The notes: generated by a model from the letters alone, not told the origin. A stretch of DNA of 64,000 nucleotides from Mycobacterium dioxanotrophicus (GCF_002157835.1 NZ_CP020809.1:2108001-2172000); one strand, 5' to 3'. Counted from the first letter of the stretch, positions 15,452 through 25,529 are shown. A program made the numbers and translations.

Positions 15452-16636
15452 ATGACGACAATCGACAACCCCACCCCTGCAGCCGCGGGTACCAATCCCG
15501 AAGGCGGAAGCCTCATTCGCACCTTGGGCGGCGAATACTATTGGGACCCAGAGATTTTCCGAGCTGAGCAGGAGAACATCTTCGAGAAGATGTGGTTCTG
15601 CTCCGTGCGCAGCAGTGACCTGCCCGAACCGGGTGATTTCCGCAAGGTCCAGGTGGGCCGGGAGAGTGTGCTGATCGTCCGTGGCCGGGACAAGCAGCTC
15701 CGTGCGTTCCTGAACATCTGCCGGCACCGCGGAGCGATGCTGTGCACCGAGGACTCGGGTGCGGTCAAGCGGCACCTGCGCTGCCCGTACCACGCCTGGA
15801 CCTACGGGCTGGACGGCAAGCTGGTCGCCGCCCCCAACCTGGGCACGCTCAAAGAAGAGGACGGCACCGACATCGATCGCACCGAATACGGCCTGGTGCC
15901 GGTCGCTCTGCGGGAGTGGCTCGGCTACGCGTGGGTCTGCCTGGCCGACGAGCCGCCGTCATTCGAGGACGATGTCATCGGTGCAGTCACCCAACGGCTG
16001 GGCGACCCGGCCGCCATCGACCACTACCACACCGACGAGCTGGCCGTCGGCCGCCGGGTGGTCTACGACGTGGCTGCCAACTGGAAGCTGATCGTCGAGA
16101 ACTTCATGGAGTGCTACCACTGCGCCACCATCCACCCCGAGCTGACCGAGGTGCTGCCGGAGTTCGCCGACGGGCTTGCCGCGCAGTACTTCGTCGGGCA
16201 CGGCGCCGCCTTCGGTGAGGACATCGACGGATTCACCATCGATGGTCGGGCCGGCTTCGACACCATCAACGGCGTCACCGAAGACCAGGACCGCAAGTAC
16301 TACGCGATCACCGTGCGGCCGACGGTGTTCATCAACCTGGTGCCCGATCACGTCATCCTGCACCGGATGTTCCCGATGGCCCACGACCGCACCATCGTGG
16401 AATGCGACTGGCTGTACGCCCCCGACGTGGTTGCTTCGGGCAAAGACGTCGAGCATTCGATGGAGCTGTTCCACCGAGTCAACCAGCAGGACTTCGAAGC
16501 CTGTGAACGTACACAACCTGCAATGTCCTCCCGGGCATACCGAAATGGGGGTGTACTGGTACCCGCCGAGCACCACATCGGGGAATTCCACGAGTGGACG
16601 CTGGCCAAATTGGGCGACACCCAGTCGAAGGGGTAG
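15452..16636 (+). CDS. gbcA: Glycine betaine monooxygenase, Rieske oxygenase component (GbcA-like)
   Basis: Demethylates glycine betaine to dimethylglycine with O2 and reducing power. 394 aa. The Rieske centre uses C90-x-H92 (CRHRGAMLC) and C111-x2-H114 (CPYHAW). The mononuclear iron site has H223 and H228 in ENFMECYHCATIHPEL. It is the aromatic-ring-hydroxylating oxygenase alpha fold, but no beta subunit is encoded, as in GbcA. Neighbours (betaine aldehyde dehydrogenase, choline oxidase and redox genes) make betaine the natural substrate; a stachydrine/carnitine-type oxygenase is the alternative. It is the first intact gene after the operator region. Confidence 0.87.
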   Translation: MTTIDNPTPAAAGTNPEGGSLIRTLGGEYYWDPEIFRAEQENIFEKMWFCSVRSSDLPEPGDFRKVQVGRESVLIVRGRDKQLRAFLNICRHRGAMLCTEDSGAVKRHLRCPYHAWTYGLDGKLVAAPNLGTLKEEDGTDIDRTEYGLVPVALREWLGYAWVCLADEPPSFEDDVIGAVTQRLGDPAAIDHYHTDELAVGRRVVYDVAANWKLIVENFMECYHCATIHPELTEVLPEFADGLAAQYFVGHGAAFGEDIDGFTIDGRAGFDTINGVTEDQDRKYYAITVRPTVFINLVPDHVILHRMFPMAHDRTIVECDWLYAPDVVASGKDVEHSMELFHRVNQQDFEACERTQPAMSSRAYRNGGVLVPAEHHIGEFHEWTLAKLGDTQSKG

Positions 16637-16639
16637 CTG

Positions 16640-18136
16640 ATGTCCGATATCGGGATGACGATGCAGCCCAGCCTTTACATCGACGGAAAGTGGGTGCATG
16701 CCGGCGACGGCGGCGCGCGCGACATCGTCAACCCGGCGGACAGCAGCGTAGTCGCTGTCGTCGACGAGGCCACCGCGGCTGATGCGTCCGCCGCGGTGGC
16801 CGCGGCCCGGACCGCTTTCGACAGCGGTCCGTGGCCGCACACGCCCATCGCCGAGCGTGCGGCGGTGCTCGACCGCATCGCCGACCTGTTGGCCCGCGAC
16901 CGTGACGAGCTCGCCCGTATCGAGACCCTCGATACGGGGAAGACTCTGCGGGAGAGCCACATCGACATCGATGACGTGATCTCGGTGTTCCGCTACTACG
17001 CCAACCTGGCGGCGGTGGAGGCCGACCGGATCGTCGACGTCGGTGACCCCACGGTGATCAGCCGGGTGGTACGGGAACCGGTCGGGGTATGTGTCCTGAT
17101 CGCGCCGTGGAATTACCCGTTGCTGCAGATCGCCTGGAAGATCGCGCCTGCGCTGGCCGCCGGCTGCACCATGGTGGCGAAACCCAGCGAGGTGACCCCG
17201 CTGAGCACCATTGTGCTGGTCCGGCTGGCCGAGGAGGCCGGTGTTCCGGCCGGCGTGCTCAACCTGATCCAGGCCAGCGGCGCGGCGGTCGGCGCGGCTC
17301 TGACCGATACGCCTGACGTCGACCTCATCTCCTTCACCGGTGGTGCGGCGACGGGCACGTCGATCGCCCGCACCGCGGCCGCCCACGCCACCCGCGTGGC
17401 ACTGGAGCTCGGTGGCAAGAATCCCCACATCGTGTTCGCAGACACCGATTTCGACATTGCCGTCGATCGTGTGCTGACCGGGGTCTTCATGCATTCCGGG
17501 CAGGTCTGCTCGTCGGGTACCCGACTCATCATCGAGGAGTCGATCGCCGACGACTTCGTGGCGGCGTTGGTCGCGCGGGCCGAGAAGATTCGATTCGGCG
17601 ACGGTCTCGACGATGCCAGCGAGACCGGACCGTTGGTCTCGCTGGCACACCGCGACAAAGTAGAATCCTATGTGGCATTGGGGATTTCCGAGGGTGCAGA
17701 GTTGGTCACCGGGGGTGCGCGGCCAACCGATCCGAAGTATGCGGCAGGTAGTTTCTACCCACCCACCATCTTCGATCACTGCGATCGGAGCATGCGGGTG
17801 GTGACCGAGGAGACCTTCGGTCCGATCCTGACCGTCGAGCGGTTCAGCACCGAGGCCCAGGCGATCGAGCTGGGCAACGACACACCGTATGGCCTTGCGG
17901 CCGGTGTCCGCACCGCGGATCCGGCCAGGGCCGAACGCGTTGCGCGCGCATTGCGGGCAGGCACGGTGTGGATCAACGACTTCGGCTTCTACACTCCTGC
18001 CGCCGAGTGGGGCGGCTTCAAGAAGTCGGGGAACGGCCGCGAGCTTGGACCGACGGGGCTCGCCGAATACCAAGAGATCAAACATATCTGGAACAGCATC
18101 TCGCCGTCGGTGGCGGGCTGGTTCAACGGCGAATAA
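16640..18136 (+). CDS. betB: Betaine aldehyde dehydrogenase
   Basis: NAD(P)-dependent aldehyde dehydrogenase, 498 aa, converting betaine aldehyde to glycine betaine in this context. Catalytic Cys290 (FMHSGQVCSSGTRL) and general base Glu256 (LELGGKNPHIV) are present, as is the cofactor segment APWNYPLLQIAWK. AAGGGG precedes the ATG, which is 3 nt after gbcA. The aldehyde dehydrogenase family is broad, so substrate assignment rests on the operon: Rieske betaine oxygenase before it, and transporter plus choline oxidase after it. Confidence 0.88.
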   Translation: MSDIGMTMQPSLYIDGKWVHAGDGGARDIVNPADSSVVAVVDEATAADASAAVAAARTAFDSGPWPHTPIAERAAVLDRIADLLARDRDELARIETLDTGKTLRESHIDIDDVISVFRYYANLAAVEADRIVDVGDPTVISRVVREPVGVCVLIAPWNYPLLQIAWKIAPALAAGCTMVAKPSEVTPLSTIVLVRLAEEAGVPAGVLNLIQASGAAVGAALTDTPDVDLISFTGGAATGTSIARTAAAHATRVALELGGKNPHIVFADTDFDIAVDRVLTGVFMHSGQVCSSGTRLIIEESIADDFVAALVARAEKIRFGDGLDDASETGPLVSLAHRDKVESYVALGISEGAELVTGGARPTDPKYAAGSFYPPTIFDHCDRSMRVVTEETFGPILTVERFSTEAQAIELGNDTPYGLAAGVRTADPARAERVARALRAGTVWINDFGFYTPAAEWGGFKKSGNGRELGPTGLAEYQEIKHIWNSISPSVAGWFNGE

Positions 18137-18166
18137 GCCACCACTTCACTCGAAGGATGCACCACC

Positions 18167-19687
18167 ATGTCAATTCGGTCAGACAGCCAAGCCGATGAAA
18201 GTGGGATGGAGGACTTCGGCTACAAGGAGTCCCTGGACCGCAGTATTGGAAAATTTGCGAGTTTCGCCGCCGGGGTCAGCTACATATCGATCCTGACCGG
18301 CACCTTCCAGCTCTTCTACGTCGGTTTCGGCAACGCCGGCCCCGCGTATCTGTGGTCGTGGCCAATGGTTTTCGTCGGGCAGCTGGCGGTCGCGCTGTGT
18401 TTCATGGAGCTCTCCGCCAAGTACCCGGTCGCCGGGTCGGTCTACAACTGGTCGAAGAAGCTCGGTAGCCGCATCGTCGGATGGAGTTCCGGGTGGCTCA
18501 TGCTGACCGCGTCCATCGTCACGTTGTCGGCGGTGGTGCTGGCATTGCAGCTGAACCTGCCGCGGCTGTGGAGCGGCTTCCAGATGATCGGTGACGGCAC
18601 CGGAAAGTACGACTTCGCCGCCAACGCAATCATTCTGGGCGTCATCCTGATCGCGTTCACCACCACGATCAATGCCTTCGGTGTGCGGCTGATGGCGATG
18701 ATCAACAGCGCAGGCGTCTTCATCGAGCTGATCGCCGCGGTGCTCATCGCGGTCATCCTGGCTTTCAACATCAAGCGTGGTCCCAGCGTGTTCTTCTCCA
18801 CCCACGGGTACGGAGCGGATCTGCCAGGCGGGTACATGGGTGCGTTCCTGGTGGCGTCGTTGGCGTCGCTGTACGTGATGTACGGATTCGACACCGCCAG
18901 CTCGCTCGGCGAGGAGACAGTCGAACCCCGTCGCACGGCACCGAAGGCCATCCTGCGAGCGATCCTGGCATCTTTCGTGATCGGTGGCGCCATCCTGGTG
19001 TTCGCCGTCATGTCCGCGCCGGATCTCAACGACCCGCTGCTGGGCAGCCCCGACGGCAGCCTGCAGTACATCGTCGAGAAGGTGATGTGGGGTCCGCTCG
19101 GCAAGATCTTCCTGGTCTGCATCGTCGTGGCGGTGACGGTGTGTTCACTGGCCGTGCACACTGCCGCGATCCGACTCACGTTCGCCATGGCCCGCGACAA
19201 CGCTCTTCCGTTCGGCGAGAAGCTGGCTCGTGTCCACCCCAAGACTCAGGCGCCCGTGATCCCTGCGGTCGTGATCGGTGTGATCGCCGCGCTGATCCTC
19301 GTGATCAATCTCGGGCAGCCCAAGGTCTTCACGGTGTTGACGTCGATCGCGATCATCATGATCTACCTCGCCTACCTGATGGTGACTGGTCCGATGCTCA
19401 AGAAGCGGTTGCAAGGCCAGTGGCCGCCGGCCGATCTGAAGGAAGGCAACTACTTCACCATGGGCAAATGGGGCATGGCGGTGAACATCTTCGCCGTGCT
19501 GTGGGGCGTCGGCATGGCCATCAACCTGGCGTGGCCGCGCGTCGCCATCTACGGCGACCCCTGGTACAACACGTGGGGCGCATTCGTCTACATCGGCGTC
19601 ATTCTCGGCCTGGGCCTGGTGTGGTACTTCGTCAAGGGCCGCCACCACTTGGGCACGCTGGCGTCGCACGCGGCGGACAAGCAGTGA
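18167..19687 (+). CDS. APC-family permease, probable choline/betaine or amine importer
   Basis: 506-aa inner-membrane transporter of the amino acid-polyamine-organocation superfamily with about 12 hydrophobic helices. Near the start FASFAAGVSYISILTG is the APC TM1 unwound-helix region. MELSAKYPVAGSVYNWSK is the conserved segment between TM2 and TM3, and the YGFDTASSLGEET segment marks TM6-7. Being 31 nt after betB and before choline oxidase suggests it imports the pathway's substrate, possibly choline, but APC substrate cannot be read from sequence. Confidence 0.85.
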   Translation: MSIRSDSQADESGMEDFGYKESLDRSIGKFASFAAGVSYISILTGTFQLFYVGFGNAGPAYLWSWPMVFVGQLAVALCFMELSAKYPVAGSVYNWSKKLGSRIVGWSSGWLMLTASIVTLSAVVLALQLNLPRLWSGFQMIGDGTGKYDFAANAIILGVILIAFTTTINAFGVRLMAMINSAGVFIELIAAVLIAVILAFNIKRGPSVFFSTHGYGADLPGGYMGAFLVASLASLYVMYGFDTASSLGEETVEPRRTAPKAILRAILASFVIGGAILVFAVMSAPDLNDPLLGSPDGSLQYIVEKVMWGPLGKIFLVCIVVAVTVCSLAVHTAAIRLTFAMARDNALPFGEKLARVHPKTQAPVIPAVVIGVIAALILVINLGQPKVFTVLTSIAIIMIYLAYLMVTGPMLKKRLQGQWPPADLKEGNYFTMGKWGMAVNIFAVLWGVGMAINLAWPRVAIYGDPWYNTWGAFVYIGVILGLGLVWYFVKGRHHLGTLASHAADKQ

Positions 19688-19813
19688 GGCGCCGGCGCCG
19701 CCCGTAAGAGGCCCGTTCTGCGACCCGACGGGGCTCCTGTCCCAGATCAGGTCGACAGCGTCTTCTGACGCCAATTTCACCTTCTACCAGTTCATCTCAG
19801 GAGTAGCCCCATC

Positions 19814-21391
19814 ATGGTTGACACACAATCGGCAGCGAATACCGACACGTTCGACTACGTCATAGCCGGAGGCGGCACCGCGGGGTGTGTCCTCGCGGCC
19901 AGGCTGAGCGAGGACCCGTCGGTCACTGTGTGCCTCGTCGAGGCAGGCCCGTCGGACGTCGACGACCGCAACATCCTGGAGCTGTCGGAGTGGATGCACC
20001 TGCTGGATTCCGGTTACGACTGGGACTACCCGGTCGAGCCGCAGGAGAAGGGCAACAGCTTCATGCGGCATGCCCGGGCCAAGGTGCTGGGCGGGTGCTC
20101 CTCGCACAACTCCTGTATCGCGTTCTGGCCGCCCGCCGAGGGGCTTGCCGACTGGGAGGCGATGGGCGCCAAAGGATGGGGAGCCGACAGTCTGTGGCCG
20201 TTCGTCGCGAAGCTCGAGAACAACGACGCCGAGGGCAATCACCACGGTCACAGCGGCCCGGTACGGCTGCGTGACGTACCGCCGCTCGACCCGTGCGGCG
20301 CAGCGGTTCTGGAGGCCGCCGCCAAGGTTGGTCTGCCGACCGTGAAGTTCAACCGCGGCACCACGGTGACCAATGGTGCGGGCTGGTTCCAGATCAACGC
20401 TGCGGAGAACGGCAACCGCATGTCGTCGTCGCACGCCTTCCTGCACCCGATCCTCGAGACGCGGAAAAACCTTGAGGTGCGGACGAATTCGTGGGTCAGC
20501 GAGATCCTGTTCGACGACCAGAACAACGCCACCGGGGTGCGCTACCAGCGTCCGGACCTGACCGGCTACGACACGGTTTCCGCCCGGCGCGAGGTGGTCG
20601 TGACCGCCGGGGCGATCGACACCCCGAAGCTGCTCATGCTCTCGGGCATCGGACCGGCCGAGCACCTGCGGGAGATGGGCATTGCGGTACGGGTCGATTC
20701 CCCGGGTGTCGGATCCAATCTCGACGACCACGTCGAAGGATTGGTGTTCTGGGAGGCGTCACGCCCCATGGTCACCAGCTCGACCCAGTGGTGGGAGATC
20801 GGTCTGTTCACCACCACGGAGCCGGGTCTGAACCAGCCCGATCTGATGATGCATTACGGCAGTGTGCCGTTCGACATGAACACCCTGCGCTGGGGCTACC
20901 CGACCACGGACAACGGATTCTGCCTCACCCCGAACGTCACGCTGGGACGTTCACGGGGAACGGTGCGGCTGCGGTCGCGGGACTTCCGGGACCGTGCCAA
21001 GGTCGATCCCCGCTACTTCACCGATCCGGAAGGACACGACGAGCGCGTCATGCTGGCCGGTGTGCGGTTGGCACGCAAGATCGCCGAGCAGGAACCGTTG
21101 CGTAGCTGGGTGGCTCGTGAGCTGGCACCGGGGCCCGATGCCGTCACCGACGACGAGCTGCTGGACTACATCCACAAGACCCACAACACCGTCTACCATC
21201 CGGCCGCGACAGCTCGGATGGGATCGGTGGACGATCCGATGGCCGTCCTCGACCCCGAGTTGCGCGTCAAGGGCGTGCAGCGCCTGCGGGTGGTGGACGC
21301 CTCGGCGATGCCGAAATTGCCTGCGGTGAACCCGAATATTACGGTGATGGCCATGGGCGAGAAGTGCGCGGACCTGATGAGAAAACAGTGA
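19814..21391 (+). CDS. codA: Choline oxidase (GMC oxidoreductase)
   Basis: FAD enzyme that oxidises choline to betaine aldehyde and onward to glycine betaine with O2. 525 aa. GMC fold: FAD motif VIAGGGTAGCVLAARLSE near residue 16. The region around RHARAKVLGGCSSHNSCIAF contains His98, which matches the FAD-linking His of Arthrobacter choline oxidase (His99), with Ser100 beside it. The C-terminal active site has His462 (HNTVYHPAA) and the NPN segment near 506-508. SVPFDMNTLRWGYPTT and STQWWEIG also match the oxidase rather than BetA-type choline dehydrogenase (recall). AGGAG precedes the ATG. This is a different route from the BetA used by many bacteria. Confidence 0.88.
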   Translation: MVDTQSAANTDTFDYVIAGGGTAGCVLAARLSEDPSVTVCLVEAGPSDVDDRNILELSEWMHLLDSGYDWDYPVEPQEKGNSFMRHARAKVLGGCSSHNSCIAFWPPAEGLADWEAMGAKGWGADSLWPFVAKLENNDAEGNHHGHSGPVRLRDVPPLDPCGAAVLEAAAKVGLPTVKFNRGTTVTNGAGWFQINAAENGNRMSSSHAFLHPILETRKNLEVRTNSWVSEILFDDQNNATGVRYQRPDLTGYDTVSARREVVVTAGAIDTPKLLMLSGIGPAEHLREMGIAVRVDSPGVGSNLDDHVEGLVFWEASRPMVTSSTQWWEIGLFTTTEPGLNQPDLMMHYGSVPFDMNTLRWGYPTTDNGFCLTPNVTLGRSRGTVRLRSRDFRDRAKVDPRYFTDPEGHDERVMLAGVRLARKIAEQEPLRSWVARELAPGPDAVTDDELLDYIHKTHNTVYHPAATARMGSVDDPMAVLDPELRVKGVQRLRVVDASAMPKLPAVNPNITVMAMGEKCADLMRKQ

Positions 21392-21392
21392 T

Positions 21393-23243
21393 GTGAGCAA
21401 CGCCGAGGACGTGGTCGCCTATCTGGGCGACCACGCACCGTTCCAGTCGATGGCGCCTGACGCCCTGGCTGAACTCGCTTCGGCGTCTACCACACACCAT
21501 TTCGACGCCGGTGAGCTGATCACCGACTACACGATGCAGGTCCCCGACGACGTCTGGATGCTGCGTGCCGGCCACGTCGTATTGTTCGCCGGCGCGGCGG
21601 AGGGCGACGAGACGCTGGACACCGTCGAACCGGGCGGCATCTTCGGTGTCTATGCCTTGCTCACCGGCGGCAAGGTGCAATTCGCCGCGCGCGCAACCGA
21701 ACCGAGCACGCTGCTGCGGCTGCCCGGGGCGCTGGTGCGCTCGGTCTTCGCCAATCCCGAGGGACTGTCGTACATCGCCTCGTCGGCGTGGGACCGGATC
21801 TCGGGCCGCAGCGTCGCGCAGCGGACCTCACGCGCTGCGGTGGCTGACCTGGTGCGGGCCGAGCCGGTGCTCACCGCGGCCGAGACGCCGATCCGTGATG
21901 CGGTGAAGTTGATGGCGGAGCGGCACTCCTCGTATGTCCTGATCCCGTTGCCGGGCGGGGATTTCGGCATCTTCACCGACCGTGACCTGCGCACCCGGGT
22001 GGTGGCGGCAGGGATGGGTCTGAACACCCCGGTCGCGCATGCGATGAGCGCGCCCGCGCACACGGTCACCGGTGATCGCGCCGGTGCGACCGTGCTCATG
22101 GAGATGCTGGAATTCGGCCTGCGGCACATGCCGGTGGTGGACCACGGCGGACGGGTGCTCGGCGTCGTCGAGGAGACCGATCTGGTCGCCTCGTCGACCC
22201 GGCAGAGCTTCCTGCTGCGCCGCGCCATCGCTTTCGCGACGAATACCGCCGAGCTGCAGGTCGCGGCACGGCGCATCACAGACCTCGGCGTCGACCTGTT
22301 CCGGGGTGGCACCGACGCCGCAGGCACCAGTGCGGTGATCTCGGTGGTGATCGACGCCGTCGTGCGTCGTGCGCTGGAACTGGAGATCGCCGACCAGACC
22401 GGGGCATGGCGTCACCAGTTCGCGTGGCTCACCATGGGCAGCATTGCCCGACGCGAGGCCATGCCCTCGTCCGACGTGGACAGCGCGTTGTCGTGGTCGG
22501 ACGAAATGTGTTCGGACAAAGGGCGGTTCCTGCGCATCGCGGCGGGCGTGCACACGACGCTGGACCATTGCGGGCTGCCCGCCGACACCAACGGCGCGGT
22601 GGCCTACAAAGCACGCTTCGCGCGGTGCGCCTCGGAGTGGTCAACGGCGGCCCAAGGCTGGCTGGACAATCCGATGAAGGACCGTGGTCTGGTGATGTCG
22701 TCGTTGCTGCTCGATGCGCGGGTGGTGTGGGGCGACCCGGCCTTGCACACCGCGCCCGCGGCGTTCTCGCGGATGCCGGTCAATCATCCGCACGCCTTGC
22801 GGTTGCAGTTGTTGGATGCGCTGGCGGGCAAGGTGCGTCCCCGCTCGCTGCGCGATGTCGTCGCGCGCCGCGGCGGTACCTTCGACCTGAAGGCCCATGC
22901 GCTGACCCCGATCGTGAACCTCGCGCGGTGGGCAGGCCTGACCGTCGGGCTGGTGTCGGCCTCCACTCCTGCTCGGCTGGCGGCCGGGGCCGGCAACGGA
23001 ATCCTCTCCGAGGACGACGCCAACATCCTGCGCGAGGTGTTCGATCTGCTGCAGCGGCTGCGGATGGCCCATCAGATCGAACAGCTCGCCACCGGATGCA
23101 CTCCGGGCGACATCATCACCATGTCGGAACTGTCGCCGTTGAACCGAAGTCTGCTCAACGACGGGGTGCGGGAGATCGCCGCTGTGCAGCGCCGGGTGCG
23201 CCAGACGCTGTCGAATACCGTGTCGAGGTCGTCAGCCGGCTGA
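21393..23243 (+). CDS. cNMP-binding / CBS-pair / DUF294 nucleotidyltransferase-like regulator
   Basis: 616-aa soluble multidomain protein. An N-terminal cyclic-nucleotide-binding-like beta-roll (about 10-125, with EPGGIFGVYALLTGG) is followed by two CBS motifs (about 150-270; YVLIPLPGGDFGIFTDRDL and MPVVDHGGRVLGVVEETDL) and a DUF294 nucleotidyltransferase-like domain (about 310-460; LTMGSIARREAMPSSDVDSA, the GS..R.E....D.D motif). A C-terminal helical DUF294 domain completes it. The layout recalls GlnD/GlnE-type sensor enzymes. GTG start 1 nt after the choline oxidase stop, so same operon. Its target and ligand are unknown; it could couple choline use to nitrogen or energy status (inference). 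Confidence 0.82.
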   Translation: MSNAEDVVAYLGDHAPFQSMAPDALAELASASTTHHFDAGELITDYTMQVPDDVWMLRAGHVVLFAGAAEGDETLDTVEPGGIFGVYALLTGGKVQFAARATEPSTLLRLPGALVRSVFANPEGLSYIASSAWDRISGRSVAQRTSRAAVADLVRAEPVLTAAETPIRDAVKLMAERHSSYVLIPLPGGDFGIFTDRDLRTRVVAAGMGLNTPVAHAMSAPAHTVTGDRAGATVLMEMLEFGLRHMPVVDHGGRVLGVVEETDLVASSTRQSFLLRRAIAFATNTAELQVAARRITDLGVDLFRGGTDAAGTSAVISVVIDAVVRRALELEIADQTGAWRHQFAWLTMGSIARREAMPSSDVDSALSWSDEMCSDKGRFLRIAAGVHTTLDHCGLPADTNGAVAYKARFARCASEWSTAAQGWLDNPMKDRGLVMSSLLLDARVVWGDPALHTAPAAFSRMPVNHPHALRLQLLDALAGKVRPRSLRDVVARRGGTFDLKAHALTPIVNLARWAGLTVGLVSASTPARLAAGAGNGILSEDDANILREVFDLLQRLRMAHQIEQLATGCTPGDIITMSELSPLNRSLLNDGVREIAAVQRRVRQTLSNTVSRSSAG

Positions 23244-23288
23244 CGGACGACGCACATGCTCGCGCCCCACCTCTACACTGAACGTGTT

Positions 23289-24071
23289 ATGAGTTTGCCC
23301 AGCAACAGTCGCCAGCCGGTCGCGGCCGTTCAGTCGGTGGACCGCGCCCTGCAGGTGCTGGAAATCCTGGCAAAGTTGCAGACAGCCGGGGTCACTGAGA
23401 TCGCGGCTGAGATCGGCGTGCACAAGTCAACGGTGTCGCGGCTGATTGCGGTCCTGGAATCGCGGGGTTTCGTCGAGCAACTGTCCGACCGTGGCAAGTA
23501 CCAGCTGGGCTTCTCGATCGTCCGGCTGGCGGGGTCGACCACCGCCAGGATGGACCTGGTCAAGCAATCTCAGGACATCTGCGATCAGGTCGCCGAGAAG
23601 ACCGGCGAGACCACCAATATCGCGATACTCGACGGCGACCGGATCATCAACATCGTCGAATCCGTCGGCCGCGGTGAAATCGCGTTGCGCAGCTGGGTCG
23701 GCCAGAGCAACCCGGCGCATGCGACGTCCAGCGGCAAGATCCTGCTGGCCGCATTGCCGCCGTCGGAGGTGCGTGCGCGGGCAGGCCGCAAGCTGGAGGC
23801 CTATACACCGGCCACCGTCACGGATTTCGCCCGTCTCGGCACCGAACTCGAGGCGGCGCGAGAACACGGCTGGGCGCCGACGCGCGAGGAACTGGAGACC
23901 GGGCTCAACGCGGTGGCTGCTCCCATCCGGGACCACAACGGATCGGTCATTGCCGCGCTGAGCATTTCGGGCCCGGCCTACCGGTTGGAGCAGTCGAGGT
24001 TCGATGAGGTAGCCCAGGTGGCCATCGAGGCTGCCGAGCGGATCAGCCGTCGCATCGGCTATATCGGCTGA
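23289..24071 (+). CDS. IclR-family transcriptional regulator
   Basis: 260 aa. An N-terminal winged helix-turn-helix (about 10-70; [20 protein letters not shown] then [18 protein letters not shown]) is followed by the IclR effector domain (about 80-255; [13 protein letters not shown] and [25 protein letters not shown]). The frame is open 11 codons earlier but the ATG at 23289 gives the standard start. It lies between the choline operon and sdaA and reads in the same direction. It is the obvious candidate to bind the GTTGCG-N5-CGCAAC sites at 15040 and 15157, though nothing in the sequence proves that. Confidence 0.88.
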   Translation: MSLPSNSRQPVAAVQSVDRALQVLEILAKLQTAGVTEIAAEIGVHKSTVSRLIAVLESRGFVEQLSDRGKYQLGFSIVRLAGSTTARMDLVKQSQDICDQVAEKTGETTNIAILDGDRIINIVESVGRGEIALRSWVGQSNPAHATSSGKILLAALPPSEVRARAGRKLEAYTPATVTDFARLGTELEAAREHGWAPTREELETGLNAVAAPIRDHNGSVIAALSISGPAYRLEQSRFDEVAQVAIEAAERISRRIGYIG

Positions 24072-24111
24072 CGGGTTTCGATCCGAAGTCACCCCGTCAC
24101 CGCCGCAGCTC

Positions 24112-24124
24112 GGAGATAATCTCC
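24112..24124. promoter_or_regulatory. Short palindrome upstream of sdaA
   Basis: GGAGAT-A-ATCTCC, a perfect 6-bp inverted repeat 30 nt before the GTG start of sdaA. It may be an operator; its sequence is unlike the other repeats in the choline region. Confidence 0.3.
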
Positions 24125-24153
24125 CTCAGAGTTCTAGACCCCGGAGCCGCGGT

Positions 24154-25524
24154 GTGACCATCAGTGCGTTCGAACTGTTCAAAGTCGGCATCGGTCCGTC
24201 GAGTTCGCACACCGTCGGCCCGATGCGGGCTGCGGCGACGTTCGTTGCCGAGTTGCGTCAGGGCGGAATGCTGGATCGGGTGGCGGCGGTGTGCGGCGAG
24301 TTGTACGGCTCGCTCGCCGCCACCGGCCGCGGTCACGGCACAATCACTGCTGTCGTGCTGGGGTTGGAGGGCGCGGATCCCGAGACCATCGACCCGGACG
24401 TGATCGAAGCTCGATTCGCCGCGGTTGAATCGAGCGGCAGGCTGCAGCTCGGCGGCGTTCACGAGGTGCGATTCTCCGTGACCGGCGATGTGCTGCTGCA
24501 TCTCGGGCAGCGATTGCCCCACCACAGCAACGGCATGCGATTCACCGCATCCGACGAGCACGGCGAAGAGCTACTGCGACGCGAATACTATTCGGTGGGC
24601 GGAGGTTTCGTGGTATCCGCCGACGCCGCAGGCGCGGACGCGGCCACCGATGCCGCCGTGCCCCCGCATGAGTTCGCCAGTGGCCGCCAACTTCTCGCGA
24701 TCTGTGCCGAAACCGGTTTGAGTGTCAGTGAACTGATGTTGGCCAACGAAGTGACATGGCGCACGGAAGCCGAGGTTCGGTCCGGGCTACTCCACATCTG
24801 GGCGGTCATGCAGCAGTGTGTCGAACGCGGCATGGCGGCCGGCGGGGTGCTCCCCGGTGGGTTGGGGGTACGCCGGAGGGCAGCCACCCTGCTGGCTCGG
24901 TTGCAGACCGACGCTGATGAGCGTGACCCGTTGCGGGGCATGGAATGGGTGAGCCTGTATGCCCTGGCGGTCAATGAGGAAAACGCCGCAGGAGGCCGCG
25001 TCGTCACCGCGCCCACCAACGGTGCCGCCGGGATCGTGCCCGCCGTGCTGCACTACTGCCGCGACTTCATCGAGGGCTTCGGTGACGCCGATGTGGTGCG
25101 ATTCCTGTTGACTGCCAGCGCTATCGGATCACTGTTCAAGGCCAACGCATCGATCTCGGGTGCTGAGGTCGGATGCCAGGGTGAGGTCGGATCGGCCTGT
25201 GCGATGGCAGCGGCGGGGCTCGCCGAGGTGCTCGGCGGTACGCCCGCGCAGGTCGAGAACGCCGCCGAGATCGGCATCGAACACAACCTCGGGCTCACGT
25301 GTGATCCCGTCGGCGGCTTGGTCCAGATCCCGTGCATCGAGCGCAACGCGGTCGCAGCCATCAAGGCGATCGCCGCGGCACGTATGGCCGTTCGCGGGGA
25401 CGGCGTTCATCACGTCAGCCTCGACAGCGCGATCAAGACGATGCGCGACACCGGTGCCGACATGGCCGACGAGTACAAGGAGACGTCACTGGGCGGCCTG
25501 GCGGTCAACATCGCCGAATGTTGA
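24154..25524 (+). CDS. sdaA: L-serine ammonia-lyase (iron-sulphur type)
   Basis: Deaminates L-serine to pyruvate using a [4Fe-4S] cluster. 456 aa with fused beta- and alpha-domains as in E. coli SdaA: N-terminal [19 protein letters not shown] (residues ~9-27) and C-terminal [19 protein letters not shown]. The cluster cysteines lie within [16 protein letters not shown] and [15 protein letters not shown]. The start is a GTG. Behind a choline pathway it would process the serine made from glycine plus a one-carbon unit, so the last demethylation carbons and nitrogen can enter pyruvate and ammonia. It is 82 nt downstream of the IclR gene and possibly in its control. Confidence 0.93.
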   Translation: MTISAFELFKVGIGPSSSHTVGPMRAAATFVAELRQGGMLDRVAAVCGELYGSLAATGRGHGTITAVVLGLEGADPETIDPDVIEARFAAVESSGRLQLGGVHEVRFSVTGDVLLHLGQRLPHHSNGMRFTASDEHGEELLRREYYSVGGGFVVSADAAGADAATDAAVPPHEFASGRQLLAICAETGLSVSELMLANEVTWRTEAEVRSGLLHIWAVMQQCVERGMAAGGVLPGGLGVRRRAATLLARLQTDADERDPLRGMEWVSLYALAVNEENAAGGRVVTAPTNGAAGIVPAVLHYCRDFIEGFGDADVVRFLLTASAIGSLFKANASISGAEVGCQGEVGSACAMAAAGLAEVLGGTPAQVENAAEIGIEHNLGLTCDPVGGLVQIPCIERNAVAAIKAIAAARMAVRGDGVHHVSLDSAIKTMRDTGADMADEYKETSLGGLAVNIAEC

Positions 25525-25529
25525 GATCG

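Noticed and set aside
15250..15567. A separate small gene in the second frame of the sarcosine oxidase remnant
   Set aside because: Its N-terminal part has no similarity to anything; only the stretch GEILADLAGTGATAHPIELF is meaningful, as the continuation of the remnant after a frameshift.
15959..18085. A 708-codon minus-strand open frame opposite gbcA and betB
   Set aside because: Typical high-GC shadow: His/Arg/Gly-rich with no domain, opposite two well-supported genes.
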